This document shows, one piece after another, positions 10,001-17,099 of a stretch of DNA of 64,000 nt. Positions within the stretch are counted from its first letter, which is position 1, and each line of letters starts with the position of its first letter. The stretch covers positions 95,144 through 159,143 of the forward strand of contig JAAYDY010000099.1 in NCBI GenBank assembly GCA_012729015.1. Direction: 5' to 3'. This stretch comes from Phycisphaerae bacterium (lineage in GTDB: Bacteria; Planctomycetota; Phycisphaerae; FEN-1346; JAACEH01). The position numbers and the translations under genes are program-made. Below the pieces are notes generated by a model that saw only the letters and a list, made by a program, of their open reading frames with translations, ran no database searches and was not told the origin of the DNA.

Positions 10001-10572
10001 TCCTCGTGCTCGACACGGAAGTGTACTCGAACACGGGCGGCCAGATGTCGAAGTCCACGCCGCGCGGGGCCGTGGCCAAGTTCGCCGCCGGCGGCAAGCC
10101 GCTGCCGAAGAAGGATATGGCCATGATCGCCATGACTTACGGCAACATCTACGTTGCCAAGGTGGCCATGGGCGCCAACGATCAGCAGACCGTCAAGGCG
10201 TTCGCCGAGGCCGATGCCTACGACGGGCCGAGCCTGATCCTGGCCTACTCGCACTGCATCGCCCACGGCATCAACATGCGGACGGCCTACGATCAGCAGA
10301 AGGCCGCTGTCGCCAGCGGGCACTGGCCGCTGCTGCGGTACAACCCGGCCCTGGCCGCCGAAGGCAAGAATCCGCTGCAACTGGATTCCAAGGCCCCGAG
10401 CCTGCCGCTGAAGGACTACGTCTACAACGAGACGCGGTTCAAGATGCTTGCCGCCTCGAAGCCCGACGTGGCCGAGCGGCTGCTGCACCTGGCCGAGCAG
10501 GACGTGGCGTTCCGCTGGAAGATGTACGAGCACCTGGCCGCCATGGACTACGGCCAGAAGGAAAGCAAGTAA
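7024..10572 (+). CDS. nifJ: Pyruvate:ferredoxin (flavodoxin) oxidoreductase, single-chain
   Basis: A 1182-residue protein, the normal length for the homodimeric one-gene enzyme that oxidises pyruvate with CoA to acetyl-CoA and CO2 and passes electrons to ferredoxin or flavodoxin. Order of domains: N-terminal pyrimidine/pyruvate domain (MVTIDGNEAAAYVAHKTNEV, IYPITPSS), CoA-binding and gamma domains to about residue 630, two 4Fe-4S motifs (CIQCGKCSIACPHG near 688; CTGCGACVHVCPAK near 744), then the thiamine diphosphate domain with CAGCGETPYVKLLSQLFG near 819, ANATGCSSIYGG and GGDGWAYDIGYGGLDHV. AGGAGA lies 10 nt before the ATG. It has its own promoter and a strong terminator downstream, so it is monocistronic. 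Its presence indicates anaerobic or fermentative carbon metabolism. Confidence 0.97.
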   Translation: MKRKMVTIDGNEAAAYVAHKTNEVIAIYPITPSSAMGEHADAWSARGQKNIWGTVPLVCEMQSEGGAAGAVHGALQTGSLTTTFTASQGLLLMIPNMYKIAGELTPTVFHVSARTVAAHALSIFGDHSDVMAVRQTGFGLLASGSNQEVMDLALVAQAATLESRVPMIHFFDGFRTSHEINKVEQLTDDDLRAMIDDDLVLAHRNRALNPERPLIRGTAQNPDVFFQAREACNPFYLKAPAIIQKAMDKFAKVTGRQYHLFDYAGAPDAERVIVLMGSGAETAHETVDYLTAKGEKVGVLKIRLYRPFSVKDFVAALPKSVKIIAALDRTKEPGSIGEPLYQDCLTALAEAGRTVKVVGGRYGLSSKEFTPAMIKGVFDHLAKADPANHFTVGIEDDVTKASIAYDPAFNIEDPKVVRCMFYGLGSDGTVGANHNSIRIIGEETDNYAQGYFVYDSKKAGAVTVSHLRFGPKPIRLSCLITSANFIGCHQWVFLEKYDMLANAAPGATFLLTSPYAADETWQHLPREVQQQIIDKKLKFYVIDAYKVAKDTGMGVRINTIMQTCFFAISGILPRDEAIKAIKDAIEKTYGKRGPEVVKKNFEAVDQSLANLHEVKVPDKVTSTIERPPAVSAEAPEFVRDVLATIMSGNGDTLPVSKMPVDGTFPSATTQWEKRNIALEIPVWDPEVCIQCGKCSIACPHGVIRLKIYSPEALKGAPAALKSADARGKEYAGLKCTIQVAPEDCTGCGACVHVCPAKNKAEPEKKAINLAEQIPLRETERECFEFFLGIPEFDRSKIGNVASVKGSQLLRPLFEFSGACAGCGETPYVKLLSQLFGDRAIIANATGCSSIYGGNLPTTPWCVNADGRGPGWSNSLFEDNAEFGFGFRLTTEKQNEFARELLVQLKGEVGEGLVDGLLKADQSTEGGIQEQRSRVGELKKKLAASKSPQAKILSGVADALIRRSIWILGGDGWAYDIGYGGLDHVLASGRNVNVLVLDTEVYSNTGGQMSKSTPRGAVAKFAAGGKPLPKKDMAMIAMTYGNIYVAKVAMGANDQQTVKAFAEADAYDGPSLILAYSHCIAHGINMRTAYDQQKAAVASGHWPLLRYNPALAAEGKNPLQLDSKAPSLPLKDYVYNETRFKMLAASKPDVAERLLHLAEQDVAFRWKMYEHLAAMDYGQKESK

Positions 10573-10622
10573 CCGGCCGCCGGTCGCCTTCGCGGGCGAC
10601 ACGGTCGCGGTTCGCCCAATGC

Positions 10623-10662
10623 CCACGGAGCCGTCCCCCGAACCCGGGGAGCGGCTCCGTGG
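10623..10662 (+). terminator. Hairpin terminator after nifJ
   Basis: CCACGGAGCCG (10623-10633) pairs perfectly with CGGCTCCGTGG (10652-10662); the inner TCCCC/GGGGA extends the stem. It lies 50 nt after the stop codon. The following run is only weakly T-rich. Confidence 0.7.
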
Positions 10663-10794
10663 CGTTGTGGGGTGGCACTTTTGAGGAAATCCCGGCTTCG
10701 TCGCCGGCGTTGTATATAGAGAAGGCGGTAGCGGTGCGCCCTGGCTCAGGACGCATCGGGCCGGGGCCGGCCCGCGACCGGTCGGGGATTCGTG

Positions 10795-10823
10795 TTGACC
10801 GCCTGGGCCTTTTGGCCTAATGT
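10795..10823 (+). promoter_or_regulatory. Sigma70-type promoter of the protease-like gene
   Basis: TTGACC (10795-10800), exactly 17 bp, TAATGT (10818-10823), followed after about 36 nt by the ATG at 10860. Confidence 0.55.
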
Positions 10824-10859
10824 CTCGTTGATCCGCACACACGGTGTCTCGGGGGACCG

Positions 10860-12497
10860 ATGGTCATGAAGATACGTCACCTGATCGTTGCGCTGGGGCT
10901 CATGGGCACGCTGCTGTCGGCCGCATGGGGCCAGACCACCGCTCCCGGCCAGTGGCGGCGTCGCGATGACGACGACCGGCCGTCGCGGCCCACGCGGCCG
11001 GGGTCGGGCCAGACCGTCCAGGAAGGCACGACGCGAGCCCCCGAGAACGAGGCCAACCTGCCGGAGAACCAGCAACTCATCCCGCCGCTGGAGGACGAAA
11101 TGGGCGACCCGCCCGTCGTGGACGACGGCGGGTTCGTCCGGGCCTACCAGGCCGCCGAGACGGGCCTGGTCCGCATCTACGCCGACAAGGACCGCAAGGC
11201 CATCGGTTTCGTGGTGCCGGGCGGCGACGAGGAGCATCAACTCATCGTCACCAACTTCCTCGCCCTGGCCGGCACGAACTGGATCGATGTGCGCGGCGGC
11301 GAGGACGGGGCCAAGTTCGAGGTCCAGGGGCTGCTGAACCACAACGAGCAGCAGGACCTGGCCATTATCCAGGTGAAGGCCTCCGACAGCCGCAAGGTCA
11401 AGCCCCTGACGCTCGCCGACCGCAATCCTCGTCCCGAGGAAGTCGTGTACGCGTTCGGTCTCAGGCACCGGCAGGCGTCCGACTGGGCCGGCACGGGCAA
11501 GGTGCTGGGCATCGAGCAGGGCGGCGCCGTCGGCGGCCCGCCCAATTCCGAGTGGATCAGCACCGAGCCGATCATCGGCGAGGGGAACATCGGCGGCCCG
11601 CTGCTGAACCGCGAGGGCCGCGTGGTCGGCCTGTGCACCAGCAGCGGCAAGAACGGCCGCGGGCCGTACCTGGCGACGCCGGTGTCGCAGATCAAGGCCC
11701 TGATCGAGCAGGAGAACTTCGGGCCGGGGCGGTTCCCGACGCCCGTGGGCGGCTTCCGGTGGCCGGAGAACCAGTCCACCGCGGCCGAAACGTTCAGCGA
11801 ATCGAAAATCCGCGCCGCCATCATGGGGCTCAAGCGGACCCTCGACTGCAAGAAGTGCAACGGCTTCGGATTCCTCGTGACGCCGCAGTACCGCGTCGAT
11901 ACGCGGACCGGCCAGCGGACCCAGATGCCCGACCGCAGGGACGTCTGCCCGGACTGCGGCGGCGCGGGCGTCGTCATCAAGCCCGGCGTCCAGCAGCTGA
12001 TCTCCACCGTGGCCAAGTCGTTGGTGAGCCCTGACCCGAAACTGACCGAGGCCGACGTGGCGTCGCTACGGAGCCTGGCGCGCGAGTCGTTCGACCGGGC
12101 CGCCGTCAACCGCAAGGTGCTCGCCGACGCCCTCATGCCCTCGGCCGAACGCCTCCTGGCCGATGTCGAGAAGTCGCGCGGCGAGGCCGTCACGTTCCTG
12201 GCCCGCACGGGGCCCTCCCTGCGGTTCCAGGGGCAGACGTACTACTGCGTGCGGCCGTACGGATCCGCCGAGTGGCTCCTCGTGACCGGTTCGGAGGTTC
12301 GCGGTGCAAGGGCGGCGCAGCCCACTGGGGACAGCTCTCGCGGCCGCCGACCCCCGGGCGCCGCCCCGCGGCAGAGCACCGTCTCCCTCGTCATGGTCAG
12401 CGGCGTTCTCCAGGGCCGCACTGTCGTCGTGTCGAACAAGAAGATGTACCGCCTGCCGCTCGTTGAAGCCGCCGACATCGCCTCGCTGCGGAACTAG
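10860..12497 (+). CDS. Secreted HtrA-like pseudoprotease with DnaJ-type zinc motif
   Basis: A 545-residue protein with a signal peptide (to about AAWGQ, residue 25), then a low-complexity Arg/Asp/Pro-rich linker. Residues about 95-285 follow the trypsin-like S1C (HtrA/DegP) pattern: GLVRIYADK, IGFVVPGG, IVTNFLALAG, QDLAIIQVK, EGNIGGPLLNREGRVVGL, YLATPVSQIKALI. Two catalytic residues are lost: the histidine of the usual TNxHV is absent (Phe near 132), and the serine of GNSGGP is Ile244. The aspartate in DLAI (Asp166) remains. Residues about 330-370 hold CKKCNGFG and CPDCGGAG, pairs of CxxCxGxG as in the zinc centre of DnaJ, and the rest is helical then beta-rich. So this is probably a binding or scaffold protein, not an enzyme. 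ATGs at 10860 and 10866 are both possible. Confidence 0.8.
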   Translation: MVMKIRHLIVALGLMGTLLSAAWGQTTAPGQWRRRDDDDRPSRPTRPGSGQTVQEGTTRAPENEANLPENQQLIPPLEDEMGDPPVVDDGGFVRAYQAAETGLVRIYADKDRKAIGFVVPGGDEEHQLIVTNFLALAGTNWIDVRGGEDGAKFEVQGLLNHNEQQDLAIIQVKASDSRKVKPLTLADRNPRPEEVVYAFGLRHRQASDWAGTGKVLGIEQGGAVGGPPNSEWISTEPIIGEGNIGGPLLNREGRVVGLCTSSGKNGRGPYLATPVSQIKALIEQENFGPGRFPTPVGGFRWPENQSTAAETFSESKIRAAIMGLKRTLDCKKCNGFGFLVTPQYRVDTRTGQRTQMPDRRDVCPDCGGAGVVIKPGVQQLISTVAKSLVSPDPKLTEADVASLRSLARESFDRAAVNRKVLADALMPSAERLLADVEKSRGEAVTFLARTGPSLRFQGQTYYCVRPYGSAEWLLVTGSEVRGARAAQPTGDSSRGRRPPGAAPRQSTVSLVMVSGVLQGRTVVVSNKKMYRLPLVEAADIASLRN

Positions 12498-12532
12498 TGG
12501 ATCGTCAGGATCGAAGCCGGAAGTTGGGGGGG

Positions 12533-12591
12533 CACTTTGGAGCGGCGGCTTGGCCCGAGCACAGTCGAGGGGCGAAGCCGGCCCCAAAGTG
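12533..12591 (+). repeat. Dispersed hairpin repeat R1, copy A
   Basis: A 59-bp unit bounded by the inverted arms CACTTTGG (12533-12540) and CCAAAGTG (12584-12591) around GGCTTGGCCCGAGCACAGTC and similar sequence. A closely matching copy lies in the opposite orientation at 39609-39667. The surrounding 343-bp gap (12498-12840) holds nothing else except the ribosome-binding site of the next gene. Confidence 0.75.
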
Positions 12592-12840
12592 TGCTCTGTG
12601 TCCGGCATCTGATGCTATGGCCGCTTGACGTGGTTCCCGAGCACCGTCGAGCGGCGGCCATGCCGACCGCCCGGTTCCCCCGCCGTCGTGAATGTCGTGT
12701 TCCACGCCGACTCTCACATCGCCGGATTGTCTCTGGTCCGGATTCTCCGCGGCGGGGTTTCATCTGGTGCCCCTCGATGCACACCTCCGAGCGAACGCAA
12801 AAGACCCCGGGTCGCGCGACAGTGCAAGGAGGTCGTGACC

Positions 12841-14382
12841 ATGAATCGCATCACTATCGTGTGCGTGGTGGTTGCCGCGTGGGCGGCAGGCAGCCTGGCG
12901 GCTGCGCCGGCGCGGGCCGCGCAGTGGCACGTGGCGCCCGGCCATGCCGCTGCGTCGGATTCCAGCACGGGCACCCCAGAGCGGCCCCTGAAGACCTTCG
13001 CCAAGGCACTCGATCTGGCCAAGGGCGGCGACACCATCGTCCTGGCCGCGGGCGAGTATCCGGCGGCAGCGATCGGCAAGACCTACGACAAGCCGCTCAC
13101 GATCCGTGCCGCCAAGGACGCGCGGGCCGCCTTCGTGGGCGGCCTGTCGATCAATCGCGGGGGCGGCTTGCGGCTCTCGGGCCTGGTCTTCACCTGGACC
13201 GAGGCCACGCGGCCCGCCAATCCCATGGGGACGTTCGTTGCCATCACCGGCGCCCAGGACGTCGAGATCGCCGAGTGCGAGTTTGTGGACGATCCGAAGC
13301 GCACCGAGTGGGCCGGGTGGCTCTGCAACATCACCGACAGCCGCGGCATCACCGTCCGCGACACCAAGGCCCACCACTTCTACTTCGGCTTCAGCGCGCA
13401 TCGGTCCCGGGACGTCACGTTCCGCAACCTGGAGATCGGCCCGTGGACGCACGAGGACGCCATTCGCGTGACGGATTCGGAAGGGCCGGTCCTGATCGAG
13501 GGCAGCCACATCTGCAACATGGCCGTCGCCGGCCGCAAGGGCGGCCACGTGGACGCCATCCAGGTCGTCGGCTGGGCCGAGAACCTGACGGTCCGCAACT
13601 GCCACATTCACGGCATGGGACAGGGCATCGGGGCCTTCGGCGGCCGCGACCGACGACACAAGAACTGGCGCATCGAAGGCAACCTCATCTACGACGTCTA
13701 CGCGCCGCACGTCTGCTCGGTCTACAACGGCGACGGCATCGTCGTCGTCAACAACACGTTCCCGCAGAACCGGCCGATCCTGTCCAACTGCACCGGGGGC
13801 ATCGTCCGGAACAACATCATCGGCGTCTCCGGCGCGAAAGAGCCGGGCGTCGAGTCCGACTACAACCTCTATATCCCCCAGGGACCGAAGCTCGGCGAGC
13901 ACGACCTCGTGGGCGTCGATCCGAAGTTCGTCAACGCGCCGCTGGCGACGATCAAGAGCGACAGTCGGCGGCTGAAGGAGATGACCCGCTCGAAGTTCTT
14001 CCTCCGCGGGGCCCTGAGGAGCCTGTTCGCCGTCGGCGACCTCGTCGAAGTGGTCAACAGCGACGGGGCGGCCCGCGACGGCAAGCAGCACAGAGTGACG
14101 GCCGTAGGCGACGATTTCGTGGAGGTGGATCCGCCCCTGGCCGGCGATCCGGCCTGGGCCGGCATCGTCCTGCACAAGTGGCCGGCGGGCCACAAAAACC
14201 TCGTGCCCGACTACCGCCTGCGACCCGATTCCCCCGCCATCGACTCGGCCGACAGCACCGTCAAACGCGACAAGGACCGCGACGGCCACGAGCCGACCGA
14301 CGCCCCCGGCACGGCCAATACCGGCGCCGGCCCGGTGAAGTACCTCGACCGCGGCGCGTTCGAGTTCACGCGGGGAAAGTGA
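12841..14382 (+). CDS. Secreted right-handed parallel beta-helix protein
   Basis: A 513-residue protein starting at ATG 12841 with AAGGAGG at 12826-12832. It has a clear signal peptide (to about ARAAQ). The N-terminal part WHVAPGHAAASDSSTGTPERPLKTFAKALDLAKGGDTIVLAAGEY is the usual opening of planctomycete-type beta-helix proteins (DUF1565-like). Then follow about ten turns with N, T, V, I ladders (VEIAECEF, ITVRDTKAHH, VTFRNLEI, VLIEGSHICN, LTVRNCHIHGMGQG, WRIEGNLIYDVY, IVVVNNTFPQN, GIVRNNIIG). The C-terminal segment ends YRLRPDSPAIDSAD and GPVKYLDRGAFEF, a tail common to this group. Such proteins are often pectate-lyase-like polysaccharide lyases, but no catalytic triad can be assigned. Likely extracellular carbohydrate binding or cleavage. 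Confidence 0.88.
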   Translation: MNRITIVCVVVAAWAAGSLAAAPARAAQWHVAPGHAAASDSSTGTPERPLKTFAKALDLAKGGDTIVLAAGEYPAAAIGKTYDKPLTIRAAKDARAAFVGGLSINRGGGLRLSGLVFTWTEATRPANPMGTFVAITGAQDVEIAECEFVDDPKRTEWAGWLCNITDSRGITVRDTKAHHFYFGFSAHRSRDVTFRNLEIGPWTHEDAIRVTDSEGPVLIEGSHICNMAVAGRKGGHVDAIQVVGWAENLTVRNCHIHGMGQGIGAFGGRDRRHKNWRIEGNLIYDVYAPHVCSVYNGDGIVVVNNTFPQNRPILSNCTGGIVRNNIIGVSGAKEPGVESDYNLYIPQGPKLGEHDLVGVDPKFVNAPLATIKSDSRRLKEMTRSKFFLRGALRSLFAVGDLVEVVNSDGAARDGKQHRVTAVGDDFVEVDPPLAGDPAWAGIVLHKWPAGHKNLVPDYRLRPDSPAIDSADSTVKRDKDRDGHEPTDAPGTANTGAGPVKYLDRGAFEFTRGK

Positions 14383-14394
14383 CGCGCAGCAGCC

Positions 14395-14886
14395 TCATTC
14401 CTGGTTCTTCGGGGATTTCAGGGAAGAGGTCGCTGCCCCCTCCCTTGACGGGAGAGCGGCTGTCTGGGGTCCCACGGCTCCTTCAGCGGCTGCATCCGGT
14501 GCAGACGCGGCCCGCCGACGCCGATTGCGAGCATGGCAGACCAAGCCGCCAATCGCAGTGCCCACGCCAACCATGAATGCGGCCAGACTGGCGGATCCGA
14601 CGACGAAGAACCAGCCGAAACCGCCGCCATCGTCGCCGCCGGGGAAGCGGGCGTGCCACCAGGGGATGACCATCAGGGCCAGGCCCGCGCTACTCAGAAG
14701 CAGACTCGCCAGCCGCAGGCGGCGCGCCAGCAGCCCCACCAGCGATATCAACGCCGCCAGTGCCGGCTGGACCATCGCAGGGATCGTCGACGGGTAGAAG
14801 CCCAGCGCATTGGCCGTGGCCATGTGGACGACGAGAAGGAACAGCACGCCAGAGGTTCCCAGGTTCACCAGCAGGAAGCCAATCAT
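14395..14886 (-). CDS. Small polytopic membrane protein
   Basis: A 163-residue protein with about four hydrophobic helices (residues 1-22, 36-55, 60-77, 88-115) and a basic then Ala/Ser-rich cytoplasmic tail. AGGGGATCG precedes the ATG. It lies 34 nt after the radical SAM gene on the same strand and is probably cotranscribed. No family recognised. Confidence 0.65.
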   Translation of the reverse strand: MIGFLLVNLGTSGVLFLLVVHMATANALGFYPSTIPAMVQPALAALISLVGLLARRLRLASLLLSSAGLALMVIPWWHARFPGGDDGGGFGWFFVVGSASLAAFMVGVGTAIGGLVCHARNRRRRAASAPDAAAEGAVGPQTAALPSREGAATSSLKSPKNQE

Positions 14887-14920
14887 AGGCGATCCCCTGT
14901 TGCGGTGACGACTCGCAGGC

Positions 14921-15982
14921 TCACTCGTTTGTCCGAGACAGCAGCAGGCCGAACAGGCGGCTGCGTTCCATGATGCCGGCCTTGAAGCAGCGGCCCTGGC
15001 GGCACGGATACGCGCCGAGCATCGGCAGCGACGCCCGGACGGCCGCCTTCAAGCTCTCGTGCTCAAGCACATTCACGCCGTACTGGCCGCTGATGTCGCA
15101 CGGGGTACACAGGCGGCCGTCGGGCATGATGTTCGGCACGCCGTAGGGAAAGCACCTGAACGGGCGCAACGTCTTCAGATTCCGGTAGTACGCCGTCGAG
15201 CCGGCCAGGTGCGGCGCGCCGCCCCCGCGCCGCAGCTCGATCAGCCGATCGATCAACTCGCCATAGGCCGGGTTCGCCGTCAATTCGGGCGATACGCCGC
15301 CGTGCTCGTTCGCCGGCACCACTTCCAGCAGGAACCCGCGTTGCGCGGTGAACTCGACCATGTCCATCACGCGGCCGACGTTGTCCGGGTTGATCACGCA
15401 ATTGACGATCACCTTGAGCCCGCGCCGTCGGTGGGCCTCGGCCAGCAGATCGAGGTTCGCCAGGGCGCGGGCGGCCACGGCCTCCGACACCCCCAGGCAC
15501 CGCGCGTGACCGGCCACGTCGGGCGCGTGGATCGATACGGCCACAGCGTCAAGCCGGTCCAGCACCCCGGCGTGCTCGTCCAGAGCGATCAGGTTCGAAC
15601 TCATGCCGACCGACGCGAATTCCAGGCGCCGGGCCTCGTCGAGAATCTCGCTCAGGTGCGGGTGAACCAGCGGCTCGCCGCCCGAAAGGTAGAGAATGTC
15701 CACCGTGCGGCGAATGCGTTCCATGAGCCGCCGCGCGTCGGGCAGCGCCAGCGGCGGGAAGGCATCGCGACCCTGGCGGATTTCGGCCGCCTTGCAGCAG
15801 AACGAGCACCGGGCGTTGCAGGCGAATGTGAGGAACCAGCAGACGGCCAGGGGCGAGCCGGCGAAGTCGCTGTCCAGCGGCGCGCGGGCCACGCCACGCA
15901 CCACCCGCCACATCGGCCGTGGCGACAGCAGAGAGAGAATGTCCCAGGACCGCAGACGATCCGCTGACGGCTTCTCGCTCAT
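14921..15982 (-). CDS. Radical SAM protein with SPASM-like C-terminus
   Basis: A 353-residue enzyme. The 4Fe-4S/SAM-binding motif is CNARCSFC (CxxxCxxC) in FLTFACNARCSFCCK, followed by the SAM-contact GGEP in ILYLSGGEPLVHPHL. The C-terminal part has CFPYGVPNIMPDGRLCTPCDIS and a later C-x5-C pair, a spacing seen in SPASM/twitch auxiliary cluster domains. Such proteins modify peptides, proteins or small molecules by radical chemistry; the substrate is unknown. A RBS AGGGGAACC is present. It follows the PEP-CTERM gene by 93 nt and precedes a membrane protein, so the three could form one operon and the PEP-CTERM protein is a possible client (inference). Confidence 0.88.
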   Translation of the reverse strand: MSEKPSADRLRSWDILSLLSPRPMWRVVRGVARAPLDSDFAGSPLAVCWFLTFACNARCSFCCKAAEIRQGRDAFPPLALPDARRLMERIRRTVDILYLSGGEPLVHPHLSEILDEARRLEFASVGMSSNLIALDEHAGVLDRLDAVAVSIHAPDVAGHARCLGVSEAVAARALANLDLLAEAHRRRGLKVIVNCVINPDNVGRVMDMVEFTAQRGFLLEVVPANEHGGVSPELTANPAYGELIDRLIELRRGGGAPHLAGSTAYYRNLKTLRPFRCFPYGVPNIMPDGRLCTPCDISGQYGVNVLEHESLKAAVRASLPMLGAYPCRQGRCFKAGIMERSRLFGLLLSRTNE

Positions 15983-16075
15983 GACGGTTCCCCTGGTTGC
16001 GTGCAGATCTCGGCCGCGGCCCGCCAGCGTGTCTGCGCGACACCGGGCGAGCCGCGGCCGTGAAAGGCCGTCGCC

Positions 16076-16738
16076 TCAGCCTGCTACCACGCGGCGACGC
16101 ACGATAAGCGTCGCCAGACCCGCCAGCAGCAGGGCCATCGTCGCCGGTTCGGGAATGATGTTGGCGCCGTCGTTCAGCACTGTGCCGAGAATCTCCCCGC
16201 CGCCCAGTTGCGTGAACACCGGGGCGTTGCCGACCGTGCTGTAGCTCTTGATGCTCACGCGAACGTCCGTGACCGGCTCGCCGGGGCTGGTTAGCTCGAA
16301 GTAGAACCGCGCCACGACGGTTCCCGCGGCCAGAGAATTCAGCGGGATGCCGAAGAAGCCCGACGACGGCGTCTCGTGTTTGAATCCCATCCAGATCGGA
16401 GTCGCGCCACCGACGTTGGCGGCGGCCTCGACGGGTTTCCAGAACATGCTGGCCCAGGCGTACGTCGCCGGAGCGATCAGCGTCTGCATGCCTGGGGCCC
16501 CCTTGCCGGCGACCTGGCCCGGCTGCGCCACGAACCGGGTGGCATCGGCGCCGCTGAGGACCGCCGCCGCACCGAAGCCCTGGCACGACGAGCCTGTACC
16601 GCCGTTGTTGACGATCACCAGGTCGAAGTGCATCAGGTTGCCGTCAAACACGGCGTCGGTGATCTCCAGTTGGATTTGCCCTGCCGCCGCCGGCGACGCC
16701 AGTGCCATCAATGCGACAACAACCCACAGTCTCTGCAT
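16076..16738 (-). CDS. PEP-CTERM sorted secreted protein
   Basis: A 220-residue protein starting at ATG 16738 behind AGGAGA. It has a signal peptide (MQRLWVVVALMALASPAAAG), a beta-rich middle with cohesin-like strands (QIQLEITDAVFDGNLMHFDLVIVNN) and the sorting tail IIPEPATMALLLAGLATLIVRRR: PEP, a transmembrane helix, then Arg residues. PEP-CTERM proteins are processed by exosortase and released or anchored at the envelope, usually in organisms making exopolysaccharide. No exosortase gene is in this window. Confidence 0.92.
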   Translation of the reverse strand: MQRLWVVVALMALASPAAAGQIQLEITDAVFDGNLMHFDLVIVNNGGTGSSCQGFGAAAVLSGADATRFVAQPGQVAGKGAPGMQTLIAPATYAWASMFWKPVEAAANVGGATPIWMGFKHETPSSGFFGIPLNSLAAGTVVARFYFELTSPGEPVTDVRVSIKSYSTVGNAPVFTQLGGGEILGTVLNDGANIIPEPATMALLLAGLATLIVRRRVVAG

Positions 16739-17099
16739 GGTGCTTTCTCCTGATTGCCTCCGCCTGGACAGCCCCGCACGACGAACGAACCGCCTCACGA
16801 TGTGAACAGCCTTCTGGGCGCAGCAACCGACTGGCGGCAACGCCGCAAGACGCGCGCAGCAACACAGGGCGCACTGTTGGCGCAACCCTTCGCCCTGCAT
16901 TCTGCAAACGTCGTGCCGTGGGGGAGCCGTCGCCGCGGCCTCGTGCTGCAACGGCCCTTAGGATCGAGTCTTACGCTGGTGCGATAGCCGCGGACGCTCG
17001 CCCGAGGCGTTCCCCGGTGCGTTGACCTGGAGCATCATGCGTCGCACCGTGACAACGAGCCCATGGCGCTTGGCGGTTGGCGGATTCGGAGGTCGCTTC
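16739..17099. other. 361-bp gap with no recognised gene
   Basis: This lies downstream of mtaB and upstream of the PEP-CTERM gene, both on the minus strand. I see the RBS of the PEP-CTERM gene but no convincing promoter, hairpin or open frame with a RBS. Confidence 0.5.

Noticed and set aside
7006..10842. A 1278-codon open frame on the minus strand opposite the pyruvate:ferredoxin oxidoreductase gene
   Set aside because: It is the mirror of a strongly conserved gene in high-G+C DNA; its translation is rich in Arg, Val, His and Gly with no recognisable domain.
12760..14289. A 509-codon minus-strand frame opposite the beta-helix gene
   Set aside because: The plus-strand protein has a signal peptide, RBS and the beta-helix ladder; the opposite frame is a G+C shadow.
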